Shown one piece after another: positions 34,322-45,166 of a stretch of 64,000 nucleotides of DNA (positions are counted from its first letter, which is position 1; each line of letters begins with the position of its first letter). The position numbers and the translations under genes are program-made. Source of the stretch: Liquidambar formosana. Its lineage: Eukaryota > Streptophyta > Magnoliopsida > Saxifragales > Altingiaceae. Under the pieces are notes generated by a model. The model saw only the letters and a program-made list of their open reading frames with translations. It had not been told where the DNA came from and did no database searches. The stretch lies in NCBI GenBank assembly GCA_039720395.1, contig CM077822.1, positions 18,558,589 to 18,622,588 on the forward strand, written 5' to 3'.

Positions 34322-36283
34322 ATGTCAAAAAGAAACACTCGTGCGACTGGAAGCGCCTTGGAAGGACAACAACCTTCTGAGGAAGAAGGCTCACTTAAGG
34401 ATGTCCCTGTTAGGGAATTCTCCATGTTGGAACGGTTAGACAATTCCATCAAGGATATGTCCAGGGATTTGTCCGAGGCTATGCAAGGCCTTGTGATTTC
34501 AGTTAAAGAATCTGCTAAAAGAAGTGAAATTTCAGCGTCTAAAACTGAATTGGCACTGGGTTTGCTGACCAATGCTATTCAAGCACTCTTAGACAAAGAA
34601 AAACTAAGCAAGAGTCCTACGGACTCAAGCCAAGAGAAGGCGAGTGGGGTGAATGTTGTCAATCCTTCTTCAGGGTCACCACTTCCTCGGGCTGATGAAG
34701 TTTATGTGCCTCCACCTTTTAGGGTTGGTCAAGCAGACCAACCAGTGATTGAGACTTCCCAGGGGGGAGGGGGCAAGAAAAATGGTGTTTCTATTGGCCA
34801 AGAAACTGTAGGCCGAGCAAATGACCAAAGTCCTTCTATTGTTCAAATTCCCAAGGGGAAAGAAGTTGTTGACAGGGTGACAAACCCTCTGTTTGAAAAT
34901 GAACCCAGGCCATATAGAGTTCAAACATCACCAGACTCTAATGTAGGCCGAGACAATAGGCAGTTTTCTAATGTTGTACCCAACAGTGGCCAGTTTAGGC
35001 CACAAGAACCAGTTTCTGATAATTACAATATGCTTATTGTTGAATATGCAGGCCAAAGGCATGGCCAAAGAAATTATGGAAATCCCCAGAACGGTCGGCC
35101 TGACCGTAATGAAGTTATGAATATGATCGAGTAATATGTTGGCCATCATCCTAATAGAAGAATTCGTAGGCCAATGTATAGAGAGCCTTATCCGGAATGG
35201 ATTGACCAATGTAATGAATTTCCTAGAGGCTTTAGATGCCCTGATTTTTCTTTATTTTCTGGGGAAGAACGTCGTTCTACTGTTGAACATGTTGGTAGGT
35301 TTACCATTCAATGCGGAGAGTTGGCAAACAATGAATTTTATAAACTCAGGCTGTTCGGGAATTCCCTAACTGGCCCTGCTTTTGTTTGGTATATCAACTT
35401 GCCTCCAAATTCTATTCAGTCTTGGGGAGATATGAAGGAGAGTTTTCATATGAAATTCTATTGATCTGAACCTGAGGTGACCATGGCAGATTTGTCTAGG
35501 TTTAGACAAATGCCAGGGGAGACATCTGAACAATATATTTCTCGTTTTAAGAAGGCTAGAACAAAGTGTATGATACCATTACCAGAGCCCGAATTTGTTA
35601 GGCTGGCTCAAAACGGCCTAAACTTTGATCTCAGGAAGAAATTTGAGGGTGTAGATTTTGAGGATCTGTTTGAGTTATCAACCAGGACCTTGAGATATGA
35701 AAGATTTTTAAAAGAAGTTGATCAATATAACAACTCTTCTTATGGAACTTATTTTTAGGATCCTAACTATGAAGTTGATCTTGCAGAAATCATTGGCCAA
35801 AGACCGATGGTATGCCCAGCTTTGCAAAGAAAAGATGTCGAGGTGCCTCCGCCGACTGCAACAACGGCTAGGAGGAACCCAATGGACGTGGGGAAAAAAT
35901 ACACGTTTGACATCTCAAAAGCAAGTGATATCTTTGATTATTTGTTGGCGGGGAAGTATCTTAGAGTGCTAGAAGGTCATAAGGTTCCAACAAAAGAAGC
36001 TGAACAATATTGCAAGTGGCATGGGGTAAAATCTCACACCACCAACAATTGTGTAGTGTTCCGGAATCTTGTTCAAGATGGGATTAATCGTGGGATGTTG
36101 AAGTTTCCTGAAAAGAAAGATGATATGGTGGTGACTTCAGACCCTTTTCTAGCAGTGAATGTCGCTTCAGTCGACTTGAGGAATTTCAGGAATCACGAAG
36201 TCCATGGTGTAAGGATTCCTCCAAGGCCTGAATATAGCTAGAGGCCTGTAATGAATGTTTCAGGAAATTAATCTTAGAGGTGT
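34322..36283 (+). pseudogene. gag of element D, in one frame with in-frame stops
   Basis: The frame starts at the ATG at 34322. It stays in register to 36241 but is interrupted by TAA (35132), TGA (35462) and TAG (35756), and ends at TAG (36239). The N-terminal 270 residues are low-complexity with a helical segment. Next comes a retrotransposon-gag domain (PYPEWIDQ..., FVWYINLPPNSIQSW, FRQMPGETSEQYISRF; about 35190-35700). A CX2HX4HX4C knuckle (CKWHGVKSHTTNNC) follows near 36010. The stops look like C-to-T changes of CAA, CGA and CAG codons. Element C cuts the frame off before protease. Confidence 0.85.
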
Positions 36284-36872
36284 TGTCACACCCCATTTTC
36301 GCACCACCTTACTAGGGCTCATCATTTCATGCATGTTTTTGTTTTGTTTTTGAGTCTAGTCACTTGCATTAGTTTTCTAGAGTCACAAGGACAATGGATA
36401 TGAATTTTGGTTCAAATTGGAGTTGATCTTGAGGGATAATAAGAGCTTTTGTGACTTGAGGGGCATAATCGTCTTTTAAGTCCCAAACTTTTCATTTGAC
36501 CTTCGAATGATCTCCAAATTGTCAATTGGAGTTCATATGGATGCATAAGAGGTATTTTTAGTGTCAATTTGGTAAGTCAATGGCTCGGGATTAAAATGGC
36601 TCGATGTGGTTCAAGTTGGTTAATTGACCCTTCCTTGGGTTAGCTCTAATTGACTCACAATTACCAACCAAATCTTTTCAAATTGACTTTCATTAGTCAT
36701 CATTTTACCCTCAAAAGTGTTTCATGAAGTTCAATTTTGATATGGCCTGATGATGAGTTTAGTGTGGTTATTTACGGATTATCCTTGAAGAATTAGTGCG
36801 AATCACAGCATGAGATTTTTGGTTAAAATGAAAAGAAAATTATTTTATTAAATTAGCCATTTTTATCATGAC

Positions 36873-37084
36873 ACTAATACGTGTACGTATGTGATGAGTG
36901 TGTGTACGCACATACGATACATGTGCATGCGTGTTAGCGGTCAGTCTCCCAATTTTTATAAAAGACAATTTCCTTTTCCTATTCAGATTAGAAGTCTTTT
37001 ATCATTATAAAATACCTTTTGATTATTCTCCAAGGAAACCTAGTCCAGGAAGGAAAGGGAAACTCCAGATTTCAGCTATAAATA
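36873..37084 (+). promoter_or_regulatory. LTR promoter of element C: quasi-palindrome and TATA box
   Basis: The arms CTAATACG...CGTGTTAG (36873-36937; perfect CTAACACG in the solo and B copies) enclose a second pair CGTATGTG...CACATACG. TATAAATA follows at 37077-37084, about 140 bp downstream. The layout parallels the U3 of A and E and the antisense promoters, although the sequences are unrelated. Confidence 0.6.
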
Positions 37085-37530
37085 CTCTCTTAATGTCTTT
37101 AAACAAGGGAGGAGAGAAGAGGGTTTGGAGGGAGTGAAATTCGTCATAATTCAGCAGCAGATTTTCTGAAAACCAGCAGTCGTATTTTAATCATAACTTT
37201 TTCATCTGAAGTCAGAATTTGACAAAATTGGTCTTGTTAGAAAGATAATTCCATTCTCTACAACTTTGTATTTCACAAGCTTTGTCCAAATCCAACGTTT
37301 TCATACCCAAAAACGCGATTGAAGTTGCTGCTGCTGCAAAGTGACGAGAATCACTTTTTCTTTTCTCTTGTTCTCTTTTTGTTTTCTATTTCTTTTCAAA
37401 GTTGAGTGAGTTTTGATCTCTTTGCTGTGATACCACTTTGACAAAGAGGAGGATTCGTGTTGGTTTGATTCACTCTAAAGACCTGAGGAGCCACGAACAA
37501 TTACAAACACAAGGGGAGCCACTTCCTAAG

Positions 37531-38204
37531 GTATTCTCCTTCTCTATTCAAGCTTAAACTAGGTTCTCATATGGGTTAGGCTTATTGCATGTTAAAGGTG
37601 ACTTTTTTATCATGTATTAACACTCTAGCTAGTTAATATACATGAAATATCTATTTTTTTATCTACTGTTTAGCATGCTTTAGGGCTGTCCTTTAGGTTT
37701 TTAATGCATAGTTGTGATTCTTGTGCTCCTGTTTGTCCTTGTGCTAGGATTAGTGTCATTGCATGTTAGAGTTAGGATTTTCATCATGTTATATTGCTTT
37801 AGTTAGTTAATATGCATGATATAATTTCTGTTTAGTTTGGTTTTAGCATGATTAAAGTATGTTTTGTATGTTTTTAAGCATATTTGTGAGTTTAGGGTTT
37901 TAGAGTCATTGTTTCGTATTTGTTTTCATATAGCATGATAAAGTAGACTTTTTTATTGGTTTTTCTTCGTGTTTGCTGTATATGTTTTTCATATGGAGTA
38001 AACATGATAGTTTTGCATGCATGTTAGTATGTTTTAGGGTTTTTATGCATGATATGGTTCTAGGAATATGTTAGGACTTATTATTGTTCGCTGTTTTTGC
38101 TATTGGCATGCTTAGTGGATGATTTTAGGTCATAATACTATTCTGTCCAGATTTGCATGTTAGTGTTTTTGCATGGTTTTGAGCACTTGTAAGGGTGCAA
38201 ATAG
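37531..38204 (+). other. Predicted leader intron in the C LTR
   Basis: 674 bp, CCTAAG|GTATTC ... CAAATAG|GTGTGG. Same length in both B LTRs (47831-48504 and 62710-63383). The solo LTR at 25947 lacks exactly this segment, as expected if a spliced RNA had been reverse transcribed. A 4-nt AGGT repeat at both edges means deletion by microhomology remains possible. Confidence 0.6.
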
Positions 38205-38546
38205 GTGTGGTATTTGTCCCATGGCAAATAGGGCTGCTTATGTCTGAAATGGCTAAATGCTTGGAGCTAATTGCGCTCAGGTAAGTGGGTGTGAAGGTGC
38301 CCCAATTCACCTTTCTTCTTAACTCATTCTCTTCTCCCTATTTAGGGTTAATTTTTAATATGATCCTATGGTTTAATTAGAGGTTTCCTTAACCAACAAA
38401 ATTCTGGTTTTTATTAAAGTTTCCATCTTGTGGATTTCTTTCCTAAAATCAAACTTTCTATCATATTCAACTCTTTTGATCAAATAAGGAAACCTAGGGT
38501 TTTAACCATAGGTTTATATTAGGTCTTAACCCTAATTCTAATCGAA

Positions 38547-38636
38547 CTACGTGGACTTTGATCCATGTATTTCGTTGCATGGTACGTAGGCGCTCTTCGT
38601 GAAGCTCAAGTCCGTTCTAGGATCCAAGCATCCTAG
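38547..38636 (+). other. Conserved pseudoknot-like fold in the C LTR
   Basis: CTACGT (38547-38552) pairs with ACGTAG (38584-38589). GGACTT (38553-38558) pairs with AAGTCC (38608-38613), crossing the first stem. CCATG/CATGG (38563-38567, 38578-38582) forms an inner hairpin. A perfect CTAGGAT/ATCCTAG hairpin follows (38617-38636). The same elements are kept in A and B LTRs and, with changed but still paired bases, after integrase in A and B. Confidence 0.6.
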
Positions 38637-39071
38637 GTTTATTTTTGTTTTGTTTTCTTTTTCTTTATTTTCTGTTTTTATTTGCTTATTATGCATGGAT
38701 GGATGAATGAAATATATGATATGCATGCAATTCTTGTGATGATATACTTGCTGATTTTTGTATGGAAAGACTTTAATTTAGCCCAAATGAACTGAGAGAC
38801 CGAAAGGGTGACATGGGTTCCTATAGGCTTTGCCTAGAACCTTCCCATGTCATAACTTAGCCTCCGAATCCCCGATTTCTTTGGTTTTCAAAAGATTGGT
38901 TTTTGCCTTTCCTTTTTTATGGAGTCATTCAAATTGTTTTCCTAAAACAAACTATTTTTAGGGTTTTCCTTGTTTCCTTTAAAAAATAAGGTGGCGACTC
39001 CTTTCCTTTTTCTTTTTCAAACCCACTTTCTTTTCAATCCCTCGTGGGCCCAATTTCCGGGGTTCACAGTT

Positions 39072-39089
39072 TGGCGACTCCACTGGGGA
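39072..39089 (+). other. Primer binding site of element C
   Basis: TGGCGACTCCACTGGGGA, three bases after the LTR end; identical to the PBS of A and B and of tRNA-Arg type. Confidence 0.85.
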
Positions 39090-39944
39090 TTTGTGGGCTA
39101 GACTCTATAAAGTTTAAATGGGCTAGGTTAATTTCTTATGTTTAATTAAAATCAATCACATTGCATTCGCTTGATTGTGTGCTTTCATTTATTGCATTGT
39201 GTGCGCAAACTCTTGCATGTTAGGATCGATGTCCCTCGATGTATCCTTGCCAACGATCGGCCTAGTCTCAACCTTAGTTTTCCTGATTCCATGTGTTGGG
39301 GCGAAAGCTATCAACCTCTCTTGCCTAGTACCCTTGGGCTTGCTCTTGGGTATATTAAATGAGTTAATCACGTACTGCTGGACCCACGCGGCGTTCCTGA
39401 TGCCACATGTGGTTAGGTATAAGGATTGCTCAAGCAAGTGAAGGACCCTAGCCTACCCTTATCATTAGTCCATATAGACAGACTTGTAGGACACTACGGT
39501 CTCACCTTTATGCACCCACAATTGTTTGTAATGATGCTATGCCGTGTTTGTGGTGTGAGGCTTTATATCTTATGCCCTTAATATAGACCTTTAAACCCTA
39601 GCCTTCGTTAAGGCCATGGGTTAGGAGGAATAAATTAAGGAAATAGGATGTAAAGCTATCTTTGTGATGTGCTAGTCCTAGGGGATTAATTAAACCTAAT
39701 TGAAGGACTCTATGCCCTATTCTTTAAAACATACCCTTAATCCATGACCCCTGTAAAGGTAATTGGATAAAAGGAATGAATTAATTGAACATGGTGTAGA
39801 AACCGAGCTCATTAAGGAAAATATGGAGGTTTAGGACAAGTCCTTAGGCTAAAGGTTAAAACTTTTCTATCCATAGACGTGCTGGCTTGGATCCGCAATC
39901 CACAAGGGCGTCTAGTGAGTGTTGAGTCTACCCATCAGACAGAC
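39090..39944 (+). other. Leader of element C
   Basis: No convincing coding sequence. An 88-codon frame without ATG (39175-39441) is shared with B only. The homologous leader of A has indels that destroy the frame, so conservation is at the nucleotide level. A possible splice acceptor (CTATCCATAG) ends at 39876. The GTAAGT in the LTR at 38281 could be its donor, producing a short-leader mRNA. Confidence 0.4.
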
Positions 39945-42900
39945 ATGGCCGACGAAAGAACTAGTGAGGGGCACTTTGACCTTGAGGTTTGCCTGAAAGC
40001 CATCATGGCCAAGCTTGACCATACCGCCGAGACATCCGATACCGCATTGAAAATGGCTCAAGAGAACCAACAGAAGATGGCGGATCTTGAACAAAATGGC
40101 TCTAAGGCCCATTCCTCGGGTATACCTCATGGGGCTGGCACCGAAGAGGGACCTCAATCCAATGAGAACACCAAGACAAGGGGGGAAAGTAGCTCGAAAC
40201 CTGAGGTCACCAACCTAGAAGAGGAAGCCAAGGGGAAAGGTACTAGCAGTGATTCCGTGTTAGCTAGCAAGGTAGAAGCTTTGGAAAGAACCATAAAAGG
40301 GATTCGCAGGGCTGATGACATGGTCGATGTGCGGACTCTATCCCTGTTTCCAACGACTCGTATTCCACTACAATTCAAAATGCCGGAGTTAGAAAAGTTC
40401 GATGGGATGGGTTGCCCTAAGACTCATTTGAAGATGTACGTGCGAGCTATGCACCCTCGAGGGGCTACTGACGAGCTTTTAGCTCAAATGTTCCATGAAA
40501 CCTTGGCCACTTCTGCTTTGAAATGGTTCTTATCCTTGGATGAGAATAGAACCCAGACTTGGGAAGACATATGCAATGAGTTTTCAGAGCACTACAAGTA
40601 TAACACAGAGGTGGACGTTACTCGAAGGGACCTAGAAACTACCAAGCAAGGGGCTCATGAAACTTTCTCCGCTTACATTACAAGGTGGAGACAAAAGGCG
40701 TCGAGAATGACGGATAGGCCGAATGAGGAGGACCAAATTCAGTTAGTGGTTAAGAACCTGCTGCCCGTGTATCACAAGCACCTATTTGCCCACTATTTCC
40801 CAAATTTCAAAGCTCTCATTGGGGCTGGCACGCAGGTTGAAGATGCTATCAATGATGGGACAATCAAGACTGAGGAAGTGAGGAGTCGCAAGACAAACTT
40901 TACTGGGAAGAACAATGCCGAGGTCAACACCATAACTCAACCAATCCAACCCTTTTTTCTCAATGATGTCAACCCACCTCGCCAATTCACTGACCTATTC
41001 ATGCCACTCGAAAGAGTCCTTGAAAAGCTCATAAGTCGTGACCTATTGAAGCCACTCGACCCAAGACCTCCACCAAATCCCTTACCCAAGAGCTATAATG
41101 AGAATGAGTACTGCAAGTACCACCAATCCAAAGGCCATGCCACCAATCGCTGTATTCGCCTTCGCCACCAAGTCCAGGACCTCATTGACAAGCAAGTCAT
41201 TTCACCACCAACCCGTCCAAATGTCACCCGTAATCCTCTCCCATCACACAACAACACACCCCCACCTAACACCATAAATGCCATTGGGGTTGAATCCTCT
41301 CGCCCTCGCCATCCCATAAGACAATACACTCCGCTCCCCATGACCTTAACCCGTCTCTTCACCATTTGCCGCAATAACAGCCTTATCATGCCACTTCCAC
41401 CAAAGCCAAGACCATCAACCCCTCACCAATATTGCCAATACCATCGTGCACCCGGCCATGACACCGAGGCTTGTTCTATACTAAAGAAGATCATCCAAGA
41501 CCTCATTGACCAAAAGGTTTTGTTGTTGCCAAAGAAATCTATCCAACAAGAGCTGAAAGAAAGATATGAAGCAGGGGATCCTCAGGTTGGCCTATTAGGT
41601 GAAGCGTCGGGGAAATATGATTACTATGTGCTGTACTCAAGCCCAAGTCTGATATCAGATGAGCCGATAGTCCCTTCAGGTTGGGATGACTTGCCGACAG
41701 AGATGGAGAGCATCGACATGATAGAATGGGATGACTTGATGAATGACTCCGAGGAAGTCCATGACATATGGGCTAGCGATGATGAGTTGGACCATATAAC
41801 CAGAGGGGGTCGTCATTTCAAGCCCCCCCACCTAGAATCTGAAAATCCGTTGGAAGATTTGGAAGGGCAGAGGTGTCCTAGCTTGCAAGAAGAAGAGGAT
41901 GAAGTGCTTAGGCAGCTGAAGAAGACCAATGCCAACATTACTATTTGGGGCTTGCTCATGGCCTTGCATAAGCACAGACAGACCGTGTTGAAACTGTTGA
42001 ATCAGATACAAGTGCCTGTTGACACATCCCCCGAGGGATTGGTACATTTGGTGAATCCAACTCCCAAGAACTCAACCATCGTGTTCACCGATGTAGACCT
42101 ACCTAAAAGCGGGCCGAGCCATTCTCAAGCTCTCTATGTGACCGTTGACACTATGGGGAAGAGGGTTCCCACCATTTTTATCGACAATGGGTCCGCACTG
42201 AATGTATGTCCTCTCCGAACTGCCACTGTTTTGGGTTTGGGACCCACTGATTTCACGCCATCTGGGCAGACCGTAAGAGCTTATGACAACACCCGCCGAG
42301 AAGTAATAGGGGTAGTTACTTTGCCTCTTATCATGGGACCCACTGAATTTAGGGTGGAGTTCCAAGTGTTGGATGTGCCGTCATGTTTCAACTTGTTGTT
42401 GGGCCGACCTTGGATCCATCCTGCTGGGGGTGTGCCATCTTCACTCCATCAAAAGGTGAAGTTTCCTTATGAAGGAGCCATAGTAACACTTCAAGGGGAC
42501 TATGAATTGAAACTCGCAGGTGTGCCTATATGTGAGATACAACCTGAATCAGCAGCGATACCGCTATCTGGGTTTGATTATGTCCAATGCATTGAGAAAG
42601 AGCTGAATGAATCATCACGCCATTACTCTTCTATAAAGCAGTACATCCCATATACTTTTTATCCAAGTTCCGACCCAGCCGTGGCAGATAAAAGTTTTGG
42701 TGATAGATACTTCACAGAAGGGCCGAATCCTCAAAGTTTGACAAGTTGGTACCACTCTATCCAAGATCTATATGGAAGCTTGAAAGAGGAAGACTGGGCA
42801 GAGAACCTTGATGCTGGGGCTATGACTGAAATGTTCCAAGACATGATCCTCACCGTGGAAGACTCGACCATTGAAGAACTCCAGGGTTCATCCATTAGCC

Positions 42901-42994
42901 ATGCTACCGTGCCATTCCTGAATTGGTACCTTGAATGTGGTGTCATTGCGGAGATCCATGAAGAAGAAGACCTTGGCCTACCTGATAGCAGCTT
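39945..42994 (+). pseudogene. gag-protease exon of element C, with a foreign in-frame segment
   Basis: Open without a stop from upstream of the ATG at 39945 (MADERTS) to the splice donor at 42994. The gag domain is similar to A. Two CX2HX4HX4C knuckles lie near 41112 (CKYHQSKGH) and 41430 (CQYHRAPGH). The protease motif IDNGSA is at about 42181. After CIEKEL, residues corresponding to 42606-42785 (about 60 codons) have no match in A or B. They replace about 157 codons that include the G-patch-like segment. The frame rejoins at EEDWAEN. The exon end joins RT through a 171-bp intron. Confidence 0.88.
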
Positions 42995-43165
42995 GTAGGT
43001 GTCTTAGTTTAGTAATATTTCCCTAATTCAATAAGATGTATCTACTTAACTCACCTTGTGGAGTCATAGTATTGGTACAGATTTGTTTGTTTTCTTTCTT
43101 TCTTTTGTGTGTCATTCCCATTATTCCTAGTCAATAAAGTGTGCTTTCTTTCTCTATATATGCAG
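42995..43165 (+). other. Intron between protease and RT in element C
   Basis: GTAGGT...TATGCAG, 171 bp, with in-frame stops and a T-rich 3' part. Splicing AGCTT|TGTCTC restores the codons for SSFVSFLSSMD. Those are exactly the residues that element A encodes without interruption at 15030-14995. Ogre elements are known to splice an intron in this place between protease and RT. Confidence 0.88.
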
Positions 43166-43670
43166 TGTCTCTTTTCTCTCCTCTATGGATATTTATGGCA
43201 TGGATATAGATCCTAGGAACGATGTCCCCCCGGAGCTCGTTGAGCAAAGGAAAAGGGGCGTCACCGAACCTAATATGGATGAATTGGAATCAATCAACTT
43301 AGGGACGAATGAATTGCCAAGAATAGTTAAAATTGGGAAAACCCTCTCCCCCGTTGAAAAAGAAAAGATGATCTCCCTCTTGAAAGCCAACATTATGGCT
43401 TTTGCATGGTCTTATGAAGACATGCCTGGCATCGACCCCGATATTGTGCAACACTATATCCCCACTAATTCCCTAAAGAAGCCGGTAAAGCAGAAACTCA
43501 GAAGATTAAAACCAGAATGGGCTCTAAAAGTAAAAGAAGAGGTAACTAAACAACTAGACGCGGGTTTCCTCCAAGTTGTGGAGTACCCCGAGTGGTTGTC
43601 GAATATAGTGCCTGTGCCTAAAAAAGATGGGAAAGTGAGGATGTGTGTCGACTTCCGAGATCTCAACGCC
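43166..43670 (+). pseudogene. RT N-terminal part of element C
   Basis: Second exon. It starts with FVSFLSSMDIYGMDIDP and runs through the RT entry region (LDAGFLQVVEYPEWLSNIVPVPKKDGKVRM, read in pieces) to CVDFRDLNA. Solo LTR E interrupts it at 43671. The frame resumes at 45167 (ASPKDDFPLP), so RT was intact here before that insertion. Confidence 0.88.
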
Positions 43671-45161
43671 TGTGAGTGCCGTGTCCTAGACCACGCCGGG
43701 CTCGGGGGTACTACGCCACTAACCACGGATGATTAGGGTGAAAAAGGAGTCGCCACCCGATTTGGCTTCGGGAACCGATTGACTTTTTGGAAGGGTCCAA
43801 CTTACCATAACCAGAGATTGTTCGGGTTCGGAGCTAGGGTACGCGGATGGGAAGGTGTTAGGCACCCATCTACGCCCGGTCGAAGCCGGCCCCCACATGT
43901 ACTTATTGGTTTTAGTTAAAAAGGATTTAATTGAACTCAACCGTTAACCAAGCACTTATGCAAAATCAATTAATGGCACACAATGATAAGCAATAAAAAA
44001 GAATTAACAGGAAGATATATGCACAAGAAAAAGAATTTAAAATTAAAGGGAACGCTTACACTGCCTGCAAAAGAGAAAGGGGGTTAATCTGTAAAAAAAC
44101 AGGGTCATGTACGCACGTGCATATGAGATGCACGTACGTGCATCCATCATGCACGTACGTACATGCCTTCGGATGAGTGCATTATGCCTAGATATATACC
44201 TACCATGCTACTGCCAAGTTAGAGAGCCTATAACCCGAATCATGCCTTGAAAATGATGCTGATATCCTAAGTCTAAATGCCAAAGGTACATGTTGATATT
44301 GTGAATGGACTAGTACGAATATGTATGGGAACAGACATAATGAAATGACAGTATGATGCAAATGCTGGAGTTAATACATGATCTTATTTTCCCCATATGC
44401 TTGAGACAAATAAGAAAGCCCCGTTTAAAACCCTCAAATGCAGAAGTGAAATCCATATCAAGTTGAACCTAAATGCATCCTAAATGCGGGCAATGAATGA
44501 AGGGATTTATGAAACTGATATTACATTCATTTCATGCAATATCATAAGTAATCATAACGAATCATTAAGATAAAATGAAATTGAAAGTTGGGAACCGCTA
44601 CCCTCAGGTACGGGCAGCAGCAATTCCTTCGCGAACTCGCCTTCCGGACTTCTCGCAGGCACAGCTGTGGATTCTCGGGTTTTTCGGGGTGGAGGCTGGG
44701 TGGAAAAGTTGGATCCCTTCTCTTAGATGAAAGTGGGGTATATATAGGCAAGGATTAGGGTTTAATTCGGGGTCTATTAGGGTTTCTCAGCCGCCACTAA
44801 GCAGCTGTCAGCATAGGGGCTTCACAAGGAAAGAAACGATTTGGGGGGAAAAGCTGAAAATTTCAAAAATAAAGGGCATGATCGTACGTGCATGGAAGAT
44901 GCACGTACGTGCATGATCCATGCTCGTACGATCATGGGGTATAAAAAAACCAGGTTGCATGATCGTACGTGCATGGAAGATGCACGTATGTGCATGAACC
45001 ATGCTCATATGATCATGGGGTATCAAAAACTATCAAAAAGCCACGTTGTTCCTGCATGGGTCTTTCGGGCTCGCTCGTGGTAGTTCATCTGCTGCTGCCC
45101 TTCATCATTGGGCTTAGGAGTGGTCCAAAATTGTCAGGCGGTACAAAATTGGGTGTCAACA
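43671..45161 (-). mobile_element. Solo LTR E of another Tat/Ogre-like family, inside the RT of element C
   Basis: 1491 bp. On the minus strand it begins TGTTGACACCC (45161) and ends GGCACTCACA (43671). It is flanked by ACGCC on both sides (43666-43670 and 45162-45166). TGTTGACACCC is a common Ogre-type LTR start, and the AAAGGAGTCGCCACC block near 43745 matches the U5 of A-type LTRs. TATATATA is at 44746-44739. It carries no genes. Confidence 0.92.
44877..45016 (-). repeat. Two 81-bp palindromic repeats in the U3 of LTR E
   Basis: Copy one (44877-44936) has outer arms CATGATCGTACG / CGTACGATCATG and an inner perfect palindrome ATGCACGTACGTGCAT. Copy two (44958-45016) is diverged at a few positions. 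They lie about 130 bp upstream of the TATA box. Another palindromic CATGTACGCACGTGCA...GTACGTACATG block is at 44104-44165. Confidence 0.75.
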
Positions 45162-45166
45162 ACGCC

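Larger units (their letters stand above)
33410..36283 (+). mobile_element. Element D: 5' part of a Tat/Retand-like Ty3/gypsy element
   Basis: An LTR, a PBS and most of gag are present before element C interrupts it at 36284. It lies inside the PPR pseudogene. Its gag is unlike those of A-C. The KYTFDIS-A-DIFDYLL block and the CKWH knuckle resemble the Retand/RIRE2 branch of Tat. Its remainder should lie beyond C, outside the window. Confidence 0.75.
36284..39068 (+). repeat. 5' LTR of element C
   Basis: 2785 bp, TGTCACACC...GGTTCACA. It contains a quasi-palindrome at 36873-36937, TATAAATA at 37077, a 674-bp leader intron (37531-38204), a GTAAGT donor-like site after GCGCTCAG at 38281 and the conserved pseudoknot-like fold at 38547-38636. 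The preceding five bases are GGTGT, the expected target duplication. Confidence 0.92.

Noticed and set aside
39175..39441. 88-codon frame in the leader of C, also at 49468-49734 in B
   Set aside because: It has no ATG and the homologous leader of A carries indels that break it; B and C are simply recent relatives.
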